In this document: one piece after another, positions 1 through 8,693 of the stretch
Layout of the letters: each line of letters begins with the position of its first letter
Numbering within the stretch: the stretch's first letter is position 1
NCBI GenBank assembly: GCA_964615375.1
Contig: CAZTOW010000042.1
Coordinates: forward strand, 23,437 to 87,436
Direction: 5' to 3'
DNA from: CAZKWG01 sp964615375
GTDB taxonomy: Bacteria > Myxococcota_A > UBA796 > CAZKWG01
Length of the DNA stretch: 64,000 bases
Program-made: the position numbers and the translations under genes
The notes under the pieces: generated by a model
Seen by the model: the letters and a program-made list of their open reading frames with translations, nothing else
What the model was told of the DNA's origin: nothing
Databases searched by the model: none

Positions 1-927
1 GCCGACCCGATGATCTGGCCGCTGTCCATGGACGGCTCGCGCGGGCTGAAGAGCGGCCTGGACCCGGCCGTCCTGGCCGCCGTCCGCAAGCAGCGCAACG
101 AGGCCTTCGAGCCCGCCACCCGCTTCTCCCAGATCTTCCAGAGCGCCCCGCGCCTCGACGAGTGGAAGGAGCTCCGCGGCGCCCCGCTGGAGCAGATCGA
201 GGGCCTGGACCTCATCACCCAGCTCATGGTCGCGTCTGACGGCGCGGAGTTCCCGCTCGGGGACTTCGGGCTCAGCAGCTCGCCCTCGGCGGCGGCGGTG
301 CGCGCGGTCTTCCCCGACATCGACACCGACCCGCTCCAGGCCCAGGCCGCCATGGCCTTCCTCCTGCTGAAGTACCGCGTCTCCGTCACCGTCACGCTGG
401 GCCCCAGCTTCTCCTTCCTCTACAAGGAGGGGGGCGAGGTCACCAACGGCCTGCCGGAGAACAGCGTGCTCAACCCGCCGCTGGCCTTCGACTTCAGCCA
501 CCAGGCCCACCGCGCCGGGCAGGCCATCGTCTGGGAGCGCATCCTGAAGATGGTGGACGGCCTGATCACGCTCCTGGAGGCCGAGGACTTCGGCGACGGC
601 GGCAGCTTCTGGGACCGCTCCATGATCTACGTGGCCACCGAGTTCGGGCGCGACAAGACGCGGCCGGCGGGGACCGAGAGCTGGGGCACCGGACACAACC
701 TGAACAACGGCGTCTGCGTGTTCAGCCCGCTGGTCCCCGGCGACACGCTGCGGGGCGGGGTCAACCCGGACACCGGGCTGAGCTACGGCTTCGACCTGGA
801 GACCGGCGACGCCGACGAGGGCCGCGAGATGGCCGAGTCCGAGATCTACGCCGGCCTGCTCGGCGCCCTGGGCATCGACACCTCGGGCAGCGGGCTGGAC
901 GACGTCCCCGCGATGCGTAGGAGCTGA
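1..927 (+). CDS. DUF1501 family protein, 5' truncated by the window edge
   Basis: The frame is open from base 1, so the first ATG at 10 is probably internal and the true start lies upstream; 308 codons are visible. The C-terminal part has the alkaline-phosphatase/sulfatase-like layout of DUF1501 proteins: a MIYVATEFGRDK stretch (compare VVVVSEMGRSP in the full-length paralogue at 12358), then a GTGHN segment and a final block ending in a short disordered tail. Such proteins are usually exported by Tat and paired with a DUF1549/DUF1592-type partner, which here would be off the window. The family's enzymatic activity is not established. A MopE-like lipoprotein follows 6 bp later. Confidence 0.75.
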   Translation, partial: ADPMIWPLSMDGSRGLKSGLDPAVLAAVRKQRNEAFEPATRFSQIFQSAPRLDEWKELRGAPLEQIEGLDLITQLMVASDGAEFPLGDFGLSSSPSAAAVRAVFPDIDTDPLQAQAAMAFLLLKYRVSVTVTLGPSFSFLYKEGGEVTNGLPENSVLNPPLAFDFSHQAHRAGQAIVWERILKMVDGLITLLEAEDFGDGGSFWDRSMIYVATEFGRDKTRPAGTESWGTGHNLNNGVCVFSPLVPGDTLRGGVNPDTGLSYGFDLETGDADEGREMAESEIYAGLLGALGIDTSGSGLDDVPAMRRS

Positions 928-933
928 ACAGCC

Positions 934-1488
934 ATGCGCTCCCATTTTCTCGCCGCGTTCCTGTTCATCGGTTGTTCAGCGAAGGACGTGGACCTGGACG
1001 GCTTCGGCGCCGACGAGGACTGCGACGACGCCGACCCCCTGGTCTACCCCGGCGCCCCGGACACCCCCGCCGACGGGGTGGACGGTGACTGCGACGGCGA
1101 AGATCCCGAGCTCGGCTGGACCGGCTACTGGTCGCTCACGTACCTCACCGCCACCTACTCGGGCGTCTCGCTCTTCCAGGACGACACGGCCCTCGGCGAG
1201 GCCACCCTCGAGGACGGCCTGGCCAGCCTGACGGTCGGCGGCACCCTGAACCCCGACGTCGTCGGCGCCGCCTACACCATCGAGGTGGTCCTGAGCGGCC
1301 AGACCTCGCCCGTGGACGGGGAGGAGAGCTTCGTCCTCTACGCCGAGGGCGAGAACTACGACGAGCAGATGCACGTCGACTGGGACTGCGCGATGGAGGC
1401 CGACACCCTGCTGTGCGCCGGCGAGCTCAAGGCCCTGGAGGTGAGCCTGGACGCCGACGCCATCTGGGAGAGGCCCGCGGCGCTCTGA
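934..1488 (+). CDS. MopE-type Asp-rich lipoprotein
   Basis: A 184-residue protein with a short N-terminal hydrophobic segment ending in FIGC, which looks like a lipobox. Directly after it come Asp-rich metal-binding motifs of the MopE kind (DLDGFGADEDCDDADP, then DGVDGDCDGEDP), known to bind copper or calcium in relatives. The remaining 130 residues look like a beta-rich domain with no family I recognise. Start chosen at the ATG 6 bp after the preceding gene, with GGAGCTGAACAGCC upstream giving a ribosome site. It is probably co-transcribed with the DUF1501 gene and anchored in the outer membrane. Confidence 0.75.
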   Translation: MRSHFLAAFLFIGCSAKDVDLDGFGADEDCDDADPLVYPGAPDTPADGVDGDCDGEDPELGWTGYWSLTYLTATYSGVSLFQDDTALGEATLEDGLASLTVGGTLNPDVVGAAYTIEVVLSGQTSPVDGEESFVLYAEGENYDEQMHVDWDCAMEADTLLCAGELKALEVSLDADAIWERPAAL

Positions 1489-1557
1489 TTTTTTCGGAGC
1501 CGACCGAAGGGTGGGGCGCCCTGGCGACACAGAGAGGCAGACTCACCCGGAGGGCTC

Positions 1558-2202
1558 ATGTTCCTCAGTCTCCTCTCGCTCCTCTCCCCCGCGCAGGCCG
1601 ATCCGCTCGTGATCGGCCTCGGCGCCCGCCAGGTCTTCCGCGAGGAGGCCGCGCTGGACGCGCTGACCCTCTCCGTCTCCCCGAGCTGGGGGGCGCTCTC
1701 GCTGGAGCTCTCCGGCGCCTGGGGCCTCTCGCCGGCCGAGCCGAGCACGCTGGAGCGCGCCCTGGTGAGCGTGGCCACGAACATCGGCGCGGGAGAGCTG
1801 GACCTGGACGTGGCCGTGGACCGCGCTACCCTGGGCGCCGCGCTGGTGCTGTCACCGCCGCTGAGCGTGGGGATGCGCGGCGGGCCGCGGGCCATCCTGG
1901 GCGTGGAGGGCCGCCTGCTCTCGGTCGCCAGCCTGAACAACCAGGGCGAGGGCGCTGAGCTCTCCGACCCCGAAGGCTGGAGCCTGGGCGACCCGGAGGC
2001 GCGCCTCGGGTACGGCCCCGTCCTGGGCCTGGGCTTCGGCCTCTGCCCCACCCCCCGGGCCGGGCTCTCGCTGGACGCGCGGGACCGGATGCTGGTCCTC
2101 GGCGACGGCGACCTGCTCACCCTGGACGCGCCCTCCGGCAGCCTCCGCCACGACCTCTCCCTCCAGCTTCAGGCCACGATGGCCCTCGGGGGTGTGCGAT
2201 GA
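1558..2202 (+). CDS. secreted beta-barrel-like outer-membrane protein
   Basis: 214 residues with a short signal peptide (LLSLLSPAQA) followed by alternating hydrophobic/polar strands ending in aromatic or hydrophobic residues, as in small outer-membrane barrels. It is the first of five genes with 4-10 bp overlaps that end in an ECF sigma factor and a FecR-like protein, so it is probably a structural or sensing component of that envelope system. A good ribosome site (CCGGAGGGCTC) precedes the ATG. No family name can be assigned from sequence alone. Confidence 0.65.
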   Translation: MFLSLLSLLSPAQADPLVIGLGARQVFREEAALDALTLSVSPSWGALSLELSGAWGLSPAEPSTLERALVSVATNIGAGELDLDVAVDRATLGAALVLSPPLSVGMRGGPRAILGVEGRLLSVASLNNQGEGAELSDPEGWSLGDPEARLGYGPVLGLGFGLCPTPRAGLSLDARDRMLVLGDGDLLTLDAPSGSLRHDLSLQLQATMALGGVR

Positions 2203-2786
2203 TGGCGCTCTCTCTGGTCCTCGGGGTGGCGATGGCGGCCGAGATCGGCGTGGGCCCGCGCGTGTCGGTCACGCTGGACGACCCCTTCCTGACGCAGGTG
2301 GGGCTCGGCGCGGCGGGGAGCCTCGCCCTGGACCGGGCGCCCTGGCTGGGCCTGGGCGGGGGCGCGATGCTCTTCCCCCAGCTCGAGGCGGGCTACCGCT
2401 GCCTGTGCCAGTCGGTGAGCGAGCTGGCCGGGGTCACCGCGGATCTCTCGCCCGTGCAGCGCCAGGGCTGGCTCACCTTCGAGCTGTCCACCCCGGCGCT
2501 CGGGCTCGGGGCCTGGGAGACGCGGGTGGGCCTGCACGGCGGGGTCGCCGGGATCCAGACGAAGGACGCCCTGGATCGCATCGGCGTGAGCGAGGACGAG
2601 GCCCCCGAGGGCACCGTGGAGCAGCTCCACCTGAGCCCGCTCTACGGCCTGCACGCCGAGCTCCGCCGGGGCCGGCTGGGCGCGCGGGTGGACCTGGACC
2701 GCGCGCGCTGGACCGAGCAGTTCCTGACCCTGGACGAGCGGCGGGACCCGCTCACGCTCTCCGCGAGCGTCCAGTCATGGTTTTAG
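2199..2786 (+). CDS. secreted outer-membrane-like protein
   Basis: 195 residues that overlap the preceding stop by 4 bp (ATGA). The N-terminus MMALSLVLGVAMAA is a signal peptide; the mature part (IGVGPRVSVTLDDPFL and later strands) again reads as amphipathic beta strands, ending in SVQSWF, a terminal aromatic typical of barrel proteins recognised by BAM. It carries two close cysteines (YRCLCQ) that could form a disulfide. Likely translationally coupled to its neighbours. Function unknown. Confidence 0.65.
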   Translation: MMALSLVLGVAMAAEIGVGPRVSVTLDDPFLTQVGLGAAGSLALDRAPWLGLGGGAMLFPQLEAGYRCLCQSVSELAGVTADLSPVQRQGWLTFELSTPALGLGAWETRVGLHGGVAGIQTKDALDRIGVSEDEAPEGTVEQLHLSPLYGLHAELRRGRLGARVDLDRARWTEQFLTLDERRDPLTLSASVQSWF

Positions 2787-3667
2787 TCGCCCTCCTCTGC
2801 GCGCCGGCGCTGGCGCTCTCCTGGTACGCGCCCACGGACCCGGAGGCCGCGGCCCTGCGCGCGGCCTTGGACGACGTCTGGCCGGGCCACGAGGTCCAGG
2901 TGATCACGGGCCCGCCCCTCCCCGAGGACCCCGACGGCGCCGTCTGGTGGGACGGTCAGGCGCTTCAGTTGAGCTGGGGCGAGGATCGGCGCGCCGCCCC
3001 CGGCGTCTCCGACCCGAGCGTGCAGGTCGCCCTGGTGCGCGGCTGGCTGGTCCGCGAGGCGCCCGCGGTCGAGGCGCCCCCCGAGCCGCTCCCGATCGAG
3101 GAGCTTGATCTGGCCCCGCTGCAGGACCCGGCGGCGGCGCGTTCTTCTTCGACCTTCTCGCTGGGCTCGGGCCCCACCCTGCGCCTCCCCGATCCGGGCC
3201 TCGCCTGGACCGGCAACGTGCTCATCGGCGGGCGGCGGGGGCGCCTGGTGGGCGGCACGCTGATCTCCCTGGAGCTCGGCGAGTCCGACACCACCCCGGC
3301 GGGCGGCGTCCGCCTGGCGAGCCTGTGCGCCGAGCTCGCCCCCGGCCTCGCCCTGGAGATCGGGCCGCGCGCGGAGCTCTGGTTGCTGGGCACCTTCGGC
3401 AGCCGCGGCACCTTCGGCTGGGCGCAGGACAACGCCGTCGCGCTCGAGGGTGATGAACGCGCCTGGGACAGCACCGGGACCCTGCTGGGCGGCCTCGGGC
3501 TACAAGTGCTGGTGGACACCGGCGAGGCCCGCCTGGGAGCGCGGGCGCGGGTGAGCACCACGCTGGGTCCCCAGGACGCGGCCTTGAATCTGGAGGATGT
3601 GTCTGTGCCCCTGCGCCCGGGCACCGTCGCGCTGGAGCTGGTCTGGGCTCCCGGGAGCCCCCGATGA
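2777..3667 (+). CDS. secreted protein of the sigma/FecR operon
   Basis: 296 residues from the ATG at 2777, chosen because it begins a clean signal peptide (MVLVALLCAPALA) and lies inside the last codons of the previous gene, in the overlapping style of this operon; the frame is open far upstream but without a sensible start. The first 100 residues after the signal form a small domain, then a Pro/Glu-rich linker, then a beta-strand-rich half resembling an outer-membrane barrel that ends in LELVWAPGSPR. It overlaps the sigma-factor gene by 4 bp. Likely an outer-membrane or periplasmic part of the same signalling unit. Confidence 0.65.
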   Translation: MVLVALLCAPALALSWYAPTDPEAAALRAALDDVWPGHEVQVITGPPLPEDPDGAVWWDGQALQLSWGEDRRAAPGVSDPSVQVALVRGWLVREAPAVEAPPEPLPIEELDLAPLQDPAAARSSSTFSLGSGPTLRLPDPGLAWTGNVLIGGRRGRLVGGTLISLELGESDTTPAGGVRLASLCAELAPGLALEIGPRAELWLLGTFGSRGTFGWAQDNAVALEGDERAWDSTGTLLGGLGLQVLVDTGEARLGARARVSTTLGPQDAALNLEDVSVPLRPGTVALELVWAPGSPR

Positions 3668-4224
3668 GCCTGGACGCGCGGGCGGACGCCCTCTACCGCG
3701 ATCACGCCGAGCGCGTGCTCTCCTGGTGCATCCGCCTCGGCGGGCCCACCATCGACCCCGAGGACGCCGCCCACGAGGTCTTCGTGGTCGCCCTCCGCCG
3801 CCTGGAGAGCTTCCGCGGCGAGAGCGCGCCGTCGACCTGGCTCTACGCCATCACCCGCAACGTCCTGGCCAACGCCCGCAGGCGCGCGGCGATCCGCCGC
3901 TTCATCGGGCTGGACAGCGCGCCCGAGCCCCGAAACACCCGCCCCCTGGCCGACGACGAGCTCGCCCGCCTGAGCGAGCGGCGCCAGGTGCAGCACGCGC
4001 TGGAGCGGCTCACCGACCGCCAGCGCGAGGTCATCGTGCTCTGCGAGCTGGAGGAGCGCAGCGCGCCCGAGGTCGCCGACCTGCTCGGCGTGCCCGTGGG
4101 CACCGTCTACAGCCGCCTGCACGGGGCCCGCGCCGCCTTCGCCCTCGCCCTGCGCGCCGAGGGCCTGGACCCGGAGGCCGCCCCGGCACCCGCCGCCAAC
4201 GTCGTCCCCCTGCGGAGGGCCTGA
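3664..4224 (+). CDS. ECF-type RNA polymerase sigma factor
   Basis: 186 residues with sigma-70 region 2 at about residues 10-75 (ALYRDHAERVLSWCIRL, then DAAHEVFVVALRRLESFRG and STWLYAITRNVLAN) and region 4 at about 105-155 (LERLTDRQREVIVLCELEE, then SAPEVADLLGVPVGTVYSRL, the helix-turn-helix). Regions 1 and 3 are absent, as in ECF factors. It overlaps the preceding gene by 4 bp and is followed 2 bp later by a FecR-domain membrane protein that probably acts as its regulator. It directs RNA polymerase to promoters not identifiable here. Confidence 0.9.
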   Translation: MSLDARADALYRDHAERVLSWCIRLGGPTIDPEDAAHEVFVVALRRLESFRGESAPSTWLYAITRNVLANARRRAAIRRFIGLDSAPEPRNTRPLADDELARLSERRQVQHALERLTDRQREVIVLCELEERSAPEVADLLGVPVGTVYSRLHGARAAFALALRAEGLDPEAAPAPAANVVPLRRA

Positions 4225-4226
4225 TC

Positions 4227-5378
4227 ATGGCCGATCTTCGCGCGCGCACCTCCCCGACCTCCGACGAGCTCCGGCGCCTGAAGGAGCCCGTCTCCCCCGA
4301 GGCCCTGGCCGGGCTGGCGCGGGCCACGACCCCGCTCCCCCACGAGCTGCTCGCCCTGCGCCACCGCCTCGCCCAGCCCGCCCCTCGCGGCAGGCCCGCC
4401 TGGGCTCCCGCGCTGGCCGCCGCCGCCCTGTCCGCGCTGCTGGCGCTGGGGTGGTGGGGGCTGCCGGAGGCGCCGCCCGCGGTGGTGGCGTCGCCGGTGG
4501 TGTCGCCCGTGGTGTCGCCCGTGATGTCGAGCCCGGAGCCGAGCCCGCTCGCGGAGGCCCCGGCCGAGCAGGCCGCCTCGCCTGAGCCGGCCTCGACCCT
4601 GGCCGCGGCGGCCCCCTCCCCTGCTCCGCGCGCCGCCCCCGAGCCCATCGGCGCTCCCACGCCGCTGCTCCTGTCGGCGGAGCCCGCCGCCCTGAACCCC
4701 TCAATCACCTACACCGGCCAGGGTGAGGCCCGCCTGCTGGTGCGCGGGGCCGACGGGGCCGTGCTCGCGCTGGACCGCGGGCGGATACAACTGGAGGTGG
4801 ACCCTCTCGGCGCCGAGCGTCACCTCACCGTGATCGCCGGGGACGTGACCGTGGAGGTCATGGGGACCATCTTCGCCGTCGAGCGCGAAGGCGAGCGCGT
4901 CTCCGTGGACGTCACCCGCGGGCGCGTGCGGGTGCGGGACGGGAGCGGCGCGCGCGAGCTCGGCGCTGGCGAGCGCTGGGCCAGTCACCCCGATCCCGCC
5001 GACGCACCTCGGATCTACGCCGCGCTCACCGCGCGCGCCGCCGCCGGGGAGCGCTCAGACGCCCTCTGGTCCGAGCTCTCCCGCTTCGCCGCGACCTACG
5101 CCGACTCTCCCCTGGCCAGCGAGGCCGAGCTCCTCCGCCTGAGCCAGCAGAGCGAGGCCCTCCCCCCTGAGCAGGTCGTCTCCGAGCTCGACGCCTGGCT
5201 CGCCCGCTGGCCCGGCGCCCCCGGCGCGTCGGAGGCCCACTGGCTCCGCGCGACCCTGCTTCGCGGGAAGCTCGGCGACTGCCAGCGCGCCGCCCCCTCC
5301 TACGCCGTCCTGGCCGGCGGCCAGGGCCCGCGGGCCGAGGCGGCGAAGGGGTGGCTCAGGGTGTGCGCGGGGGGGTGA
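4227..5378 (+). CDS. FecR-domain membrane protein, probable anti-sigma/sensor
   Basis: 383 residues from the ATG at 4227, 2 bp after the sigma-factor stop. A cytoplasmic N-terminus of about 60 residues precedes one membrane helix (ALAAAALSALLALGWWGLP), a Pro/Val-rich periplasmic linker, a FecR domain (about residues 190-250, with VEVMGTIFAVEREGERVSV and VTRGRVRVRDG) and a C-terminal Ala-rich helical region like tetratricopeptide repeats. In this family the cytoplasmic part restrains the cognate ECF sigma factor and the periplasmic part senses envelope state. The typical zinc anti-sigma motif is not obvious, so its inhibitory role is inferred from position. Confidence 0.8.
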   Translation: MADLRARTSPTSDELRRLKEPVSPEALAGLARATTPLPHELLALRHRLAQPAPRGRPAWAPALAAAALSALLALGWWGLPEAPPAVVASPVVSPVVSPVMSSPEPSPLAEAPAEQAASPEPASTLAAAAPSPAPRAAPEPIGAPTPLLLSAEPAALNPSITYTGQGEARLLVRGADGAVLALDRGRIQLEVDPLGAERHLTVIAGDVTVEVMGTIFAVEREGERVSVDVTRGRVRVRDGSGARELGAGERWASHPDPADAPRIYAALTARAAAGERSDALWSELSRFAATYADSPLASEAELLRLSQQSEALPPEQVVSELDAWLARWPGAPGASEAHWLRATLLRGKLGDCQRAAPSYAVLAGGQGPRAEAAKGWLRVCAGG

Positions 5379-5481
5379 TCAGGGCAGAGTCGAGGCTCAT
5401 GACTGGGTGGCTGGGCCCCGGGGATACATCGTTCTCGCTGCCGCCATTGACCTGACCGCCCCCATCATCCACCATCATCAC

Positions 5482-8331
5482 ATGCGCACCCTGATCGCGA
5501 ACCGACCACCGTCGCGCCACGGAACTGTGGCGCAGAGATCCGAGCATTCCCTGCTCAGAGGGCCGACAGGTCACCGAGGGGCTGGCCCGCGCGTTCCCGG
5601 CGGTGTCCAGTTCTCGTTCTCCGAGATACAGATCTCGCGCGCGGAGCTCGGCCCTCAACGCGCGCTGTCCGTCGGCTCGGTAGACGACCCCTTGGAGCGA
5701 GAGGCGGACCATGTGGCAGACCACGTCATGCGGTCCGCGAGCGCAGGCGGCCCGCCGATTCCAGCGGCGGGTGGCTCGTCCAGGGCCTCATCGATTCCGC
5801 TCTCTCCAGCGCTCTCAGCTGCGATCGACGCCGAGCGTGGGCGTGGAGACGCGCTGAGCCGACCCGAGCGAGAGCGCTTCGAAGGGCGCTTCGGTCACAG
5901 CTTCGAGGGCGTCCGCATCCACCGCGACGCGCGCGCCGCGGCTCTGGCGGAAGAGATGCATGCCCGCGCGTTCACGCTGGGGAGTGACATCTTCCTCGGC
6001 TCCGGGGAGGGACGAAACTCCGGTTCGGGGCATGATCGTCTGCTCGCGCACGAGCTCACCCACGTCCTCCAACAGCGGAGCGGGCGACTGCCACAGAGCC
6101 AGGCCGCGAGGGCCGATGACGAGGAGACGTGGGAGGAGTGGTACGCGCGGCAGAAGAAGCGGGTGGACCGCGGGATCGAGCGCGGCGAAGAGCTGGTGGA
6201 CTGGGGGCTGAAGAAGGGGGAGCGGGCCATCGAGAAGGGCGAAGAGCTCGCGAACGAAGCTGTCGCAGAGGGTGCACGGAGCTACGCCACAGGGACTGGC
6301 TCCATCACCAGTCTGTTCTTCGACGGTTCGCAGCTCACCGTAAGCGGGCCGACGCCTTATAGCGTCAAGGCGATCTCTGGTCTTCTACCACACAACAAAC
6401 ACAACACGACCGGGTTGGACTATACCAAACCGGAGCATCAGTGGGTCCCCAATATGGGTCCCATACCCGAGGGGAGCTACTGGGTGGATCCATTGGAGGT
6501 GGAGACCTCTACTGGCGCCTGGGGGCCTTATCGCACCCGCTTGCACGAGGACTTGGGAACCAAGGCTGTTCGAATGACCTCCGATAGAACGGGCGGGTTC
6601 TATCTTCATGGTGACGCCTACAAAGACGGCACGGCAGGATGCATCGGTATCTGGGAGAAGGCGGACTGCGTCCGTGTGCTGAAGGAGATCAAGGCAGACA
6701 CGCAGCGGATCCCCGTCACGGTGGACTACCCGGATCCGGTCCCCCCCGCGCCGACAGGCGCCGCTCCCGCGACGTCGGGTGCTCCACCCCCAGGGACCGT
6801 GCAGCGCACGCCGCTGGACGAGCGCGTGCGCGCTCCCGTCGAGCAGCGCTTTGGTGTGGACCTTGGCGGGATCTCGGTCCACATGGGGCCGGAGGCAGGC
6901 GCCGAGGCTCGCGCGCTGGGCGCCCGGGCGTTCACGAGGGGATCCGACATCGTGCTCGGATCGAACATCGATCTGGGACAGCCACGGGGTCAGCGTGTGC
7001 TCGCGCACGAGCTCGCGCACGCAGCGCAGGTCCGACTCGGACCCACCCCCACTGTGGGCATCGGAGCCCCCGACAGCACGAGCGAGCGGGAGGCTGATTC
7101 TGCGGTCGCTGCCCTCGGCTGGGGAGCGTTGCGTAACCGTTACAGCGCCGTCTCCGAGGCCGAACAGCCTGCCGGACCACGCCCGCCGATCCCGAGGATC
7201 CATCTATCGGCCTCTCAAGCTCAGATTCAGCGAGTCGAGCTCAGCTATGACGACGGACCGGACAGCGCAGGGAACACGCGGGCGGTGCTCGATGCGCTCA
7301 AGGCTGCCGGAGCACGTGCGACGTTCTATCTCGTTGGCAAGCGTGTTGCCCAGGGAGACAACTGGCGCGTCGTATTCGACATCGCGGCGTCCGGCAACTG
7401 GCTTGGGAATCATGCCTTCGATTGGAATGACAACACGGACAATCACATCTTCCTCAATGGCACGCCCCAGGAGCGCGCAGAGAAGATCCTCCTGACCGAA
7501 TGGGCCATTCGTGACGCGCTCGAGCAGGGCCGCTCCAACGCCAGGGCTCAGAACACCTGGGAGAGCATCCCCGCAGACTATCGAGCCTACATCGAAGACG
7601 TCATCGCGCATGGGACAGGTCGATTCCGAACCCCCGGTTTTCGAAGTCACTTCTGGACTTCGACCGGCCTGGACACCACGGCGGCCCTCGCCTCGGTCAA
7701 CCAGACCCTCGCGGCGAGCGGCATGCGACCTCTGGCCATCACCAACACGGACTCCTGGGGGATCAGCCGCGAAGGCGTAGACATCGATCCCAAGGACTGG
7801 GAGGCTGGGAGGACCAGCGATGAGCTCACGTCATCCGTTCAGGATGAGCTCGAGAGCAACGATCAGTCGATCCTTCTGCATTCGCGATTCGCTGCGACGG
7901 CGACTGCCACACCAGAGATCGTATCGGACATCAAGGGGCGCTCCTTCACCTTCGATGAGACGGCTCAGGGGCAGCTTGGCTCCTTGAGCCCCGGGGCGGG
8001 CTTTGCCGGGCTCGCGACGATCTCCGACCCGCCGACCTCGGCAGAGCTCGCCACCGCGCGCCGGTTCTTCTGGTCCCATGTCCCTTCCATCGGTCCAATC
8101 CTGGCCGGATCCACGGCTCTGGGGATCTTCCAGCTCGCGCAGCGTGCTGGCCCCGATGAAGTCACGCTCTTCACGGATGAGCTCAGGAGCCACAAGATCT
8201 CGACGGAGCATGGAGACGTTCCCATCGCCAACTGGATGATGGCCAATTCTGACTGGGCGCTCTTCGTGACCTTCTATGAGAATTTTGCCACAGACAAACC
8301 CTTCCCCAAGATCCCGGGCGTGACCCAGTGA
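5482..8331 (+). CDS. DUF4157 (eCIS-core) protein with L,D-transpeptidase-like and NodB deacetylase-like domains
   Basis: 949 residues from the ATG at 5482; a GTG at 5407 would add 25 residues, including an implausible run of four His. Domains in order: DUF4157 copy 1 (about 104-198) with a HELTH zinc-protease-like motif at 190; a helical linker; a DUF2778/Tlde1-like L,D-transpeptidase domain (about 280-410) with GPIPEGSYWV, H376 and C387 in GTAGCIGI; DUF4157 copy 2 (about 444-516) with HELAH at 509; a NodB polysaccharide-deacetylase domain (about 583-810) with YDDGPD (D590, D591), FRTPGF and ILLHSRF; and an unassigned tail. DUF4157 proteins are commonly cargo or processing partners of extracellular contractile injection systems. 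Both enzyme domains would act on cell-wall glycans. The gene has clearly lower GC than its neighbours, suggesting transfer. No signal peptide is seen. Confidence 0.85.
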   Translation: MRTLIANRPPSRHGTVAQRSEHSLLRGPTGHRGAGPRVPGGVQFSFSEIQISRAELGPQRALSVGSVDDPLEREADHVADHVMRSASAGGPPIPAAGGSSRASSIPLSPALSAAIDAERGRGDALSRPERERFEGRFGHSFEGVRIHRDARAAALAEEMHARAFTLGSDIFLGSGEGRNSGSGHDRLLAHELTHVLQQRSGRLPQSQAARADDEETWEEWYARQKKRVDRGIERGEELVDWGLKKGERAIEKGEELANEAVAEGARSYATGTGSITSLFFDGSQLTVSGPTPYSVKAISGLLPHNKHNTTGLDYTKPEHQWVPNMGPIPEGSYWVDPLEVETSTGAWGPYRTRLHEDLGTKAVRMTSDRTGGFYLHGDAYKDGTAGCIGIWEKADCVRVLKEIKADTQRIPVTVDYPDPVPPAPTGAAPATSGAPPPGTVQRTPLDERVRAPVEQRFGVDLGGISVHMGPEAGAEARALGARAFTRGSDIVLGSNIDLGQPRGQRVLAHELAHAAQVRLGPTPTVGIGAPDSTSEREADSAVAALGWGALRNRYSAVSEAEQPAGPRPPIPRIHLSASQAQIQRVELSYDDGPDSAGNTRAVLDALKAAGARATFYLVGKRVAQGDNWRVVFDIAASGNWLGNHAFDWNDNTDNHIFLNGTPQERAEKILLTEWAIRDALEQGRSNARAQNTWESIPADYRAYIEDVIAHGTGRFRTPGFRSHFWTSTGLDTTAALASVNQTLAASGMRPLAITNTDSWGISREGVDIDPKDWEAGRTSDELTSSVQDELESNDQSILLHSRFAATATATPEIVSDIKGRSFTFDETAQGQLGSLSPGAGFAGLATISDPPTSAELATARRFFWSHVPSIGPILAGSTALGIFQLAQRAGPDEVTLFTDELRSHKISTEHGDVPIANWMMANSDWALFVTFYENFATDKPFPKIPGVTQ

Positions 8332-8693
8332 CCGCACGCGTCATCCTGATCGTCCTGTCCATCGCCGCCGTCCTCGCCATCGCCGCGCTGGCCTGGACCA
8401 GCCAGGGCGAGCACCGCTGTCAGGCCGCGTTGAGCGAGGCCGAAGCGCTGTTCTCGGGCGGTGACCCGCTCGGCGCGCTCCGCGCATTGGATGCGGCGGA
8501 CGCCCGGTACCACTGTGGACGTCTCACGCAGGGCGACGCGCCCCCCGAATACAGCCTGGCCGTCGCATGCATCCGGCGTTTGAAGGCGATGGGACGGGAG
8601 GCCGAGCTCAACGCGCTCCTGAAGGAGGCACGGGGACCCATCCTGACCGATCTGGCGCGTAAGCTGTCCTCTATCGCACCTGAGGGGGCTTGA
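8328..8693 (+). CDS. small membrane-anchored protein, possible immunity partner of the DUF4157 effector
   Basis: 121 residues starting at a GTG that overlaps the effector stop by 4 bp (GTGA), so translation is probably coupled. One N-terminal membrane helix (VILIVLSIAAVLAIAALAW) is followed by a periplasmic helical domain of about 90 residues with three cysteines (HRCQ, YHCG, VACI). Such single-helix periplasmic proteins are the usual form of immunity proteins against cell-wall-targeting toxins, but that role is inferred only from position and topology. Its 3' end overlaps the convergent gene at 8671 by 23 bp. Confidence 0.6.
   Translation: MTARVILIVLSIAAVLAIAALAWTSQGEHRCQAALSEAEALFSGGDPLGALRALDAADARYHCGRLTQGDAPPEYSLAVACIRRLKAMGREAELNALLKEARGPILTDLARKLSSIAPEGA

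Noticed and set aside
5461..5481. A run of four His codons just before the effector ATG, like an engineered His tag
   Set aside because: It lies upstream of the probable start and has no vector sequence around it; it is probably untranslated leader.
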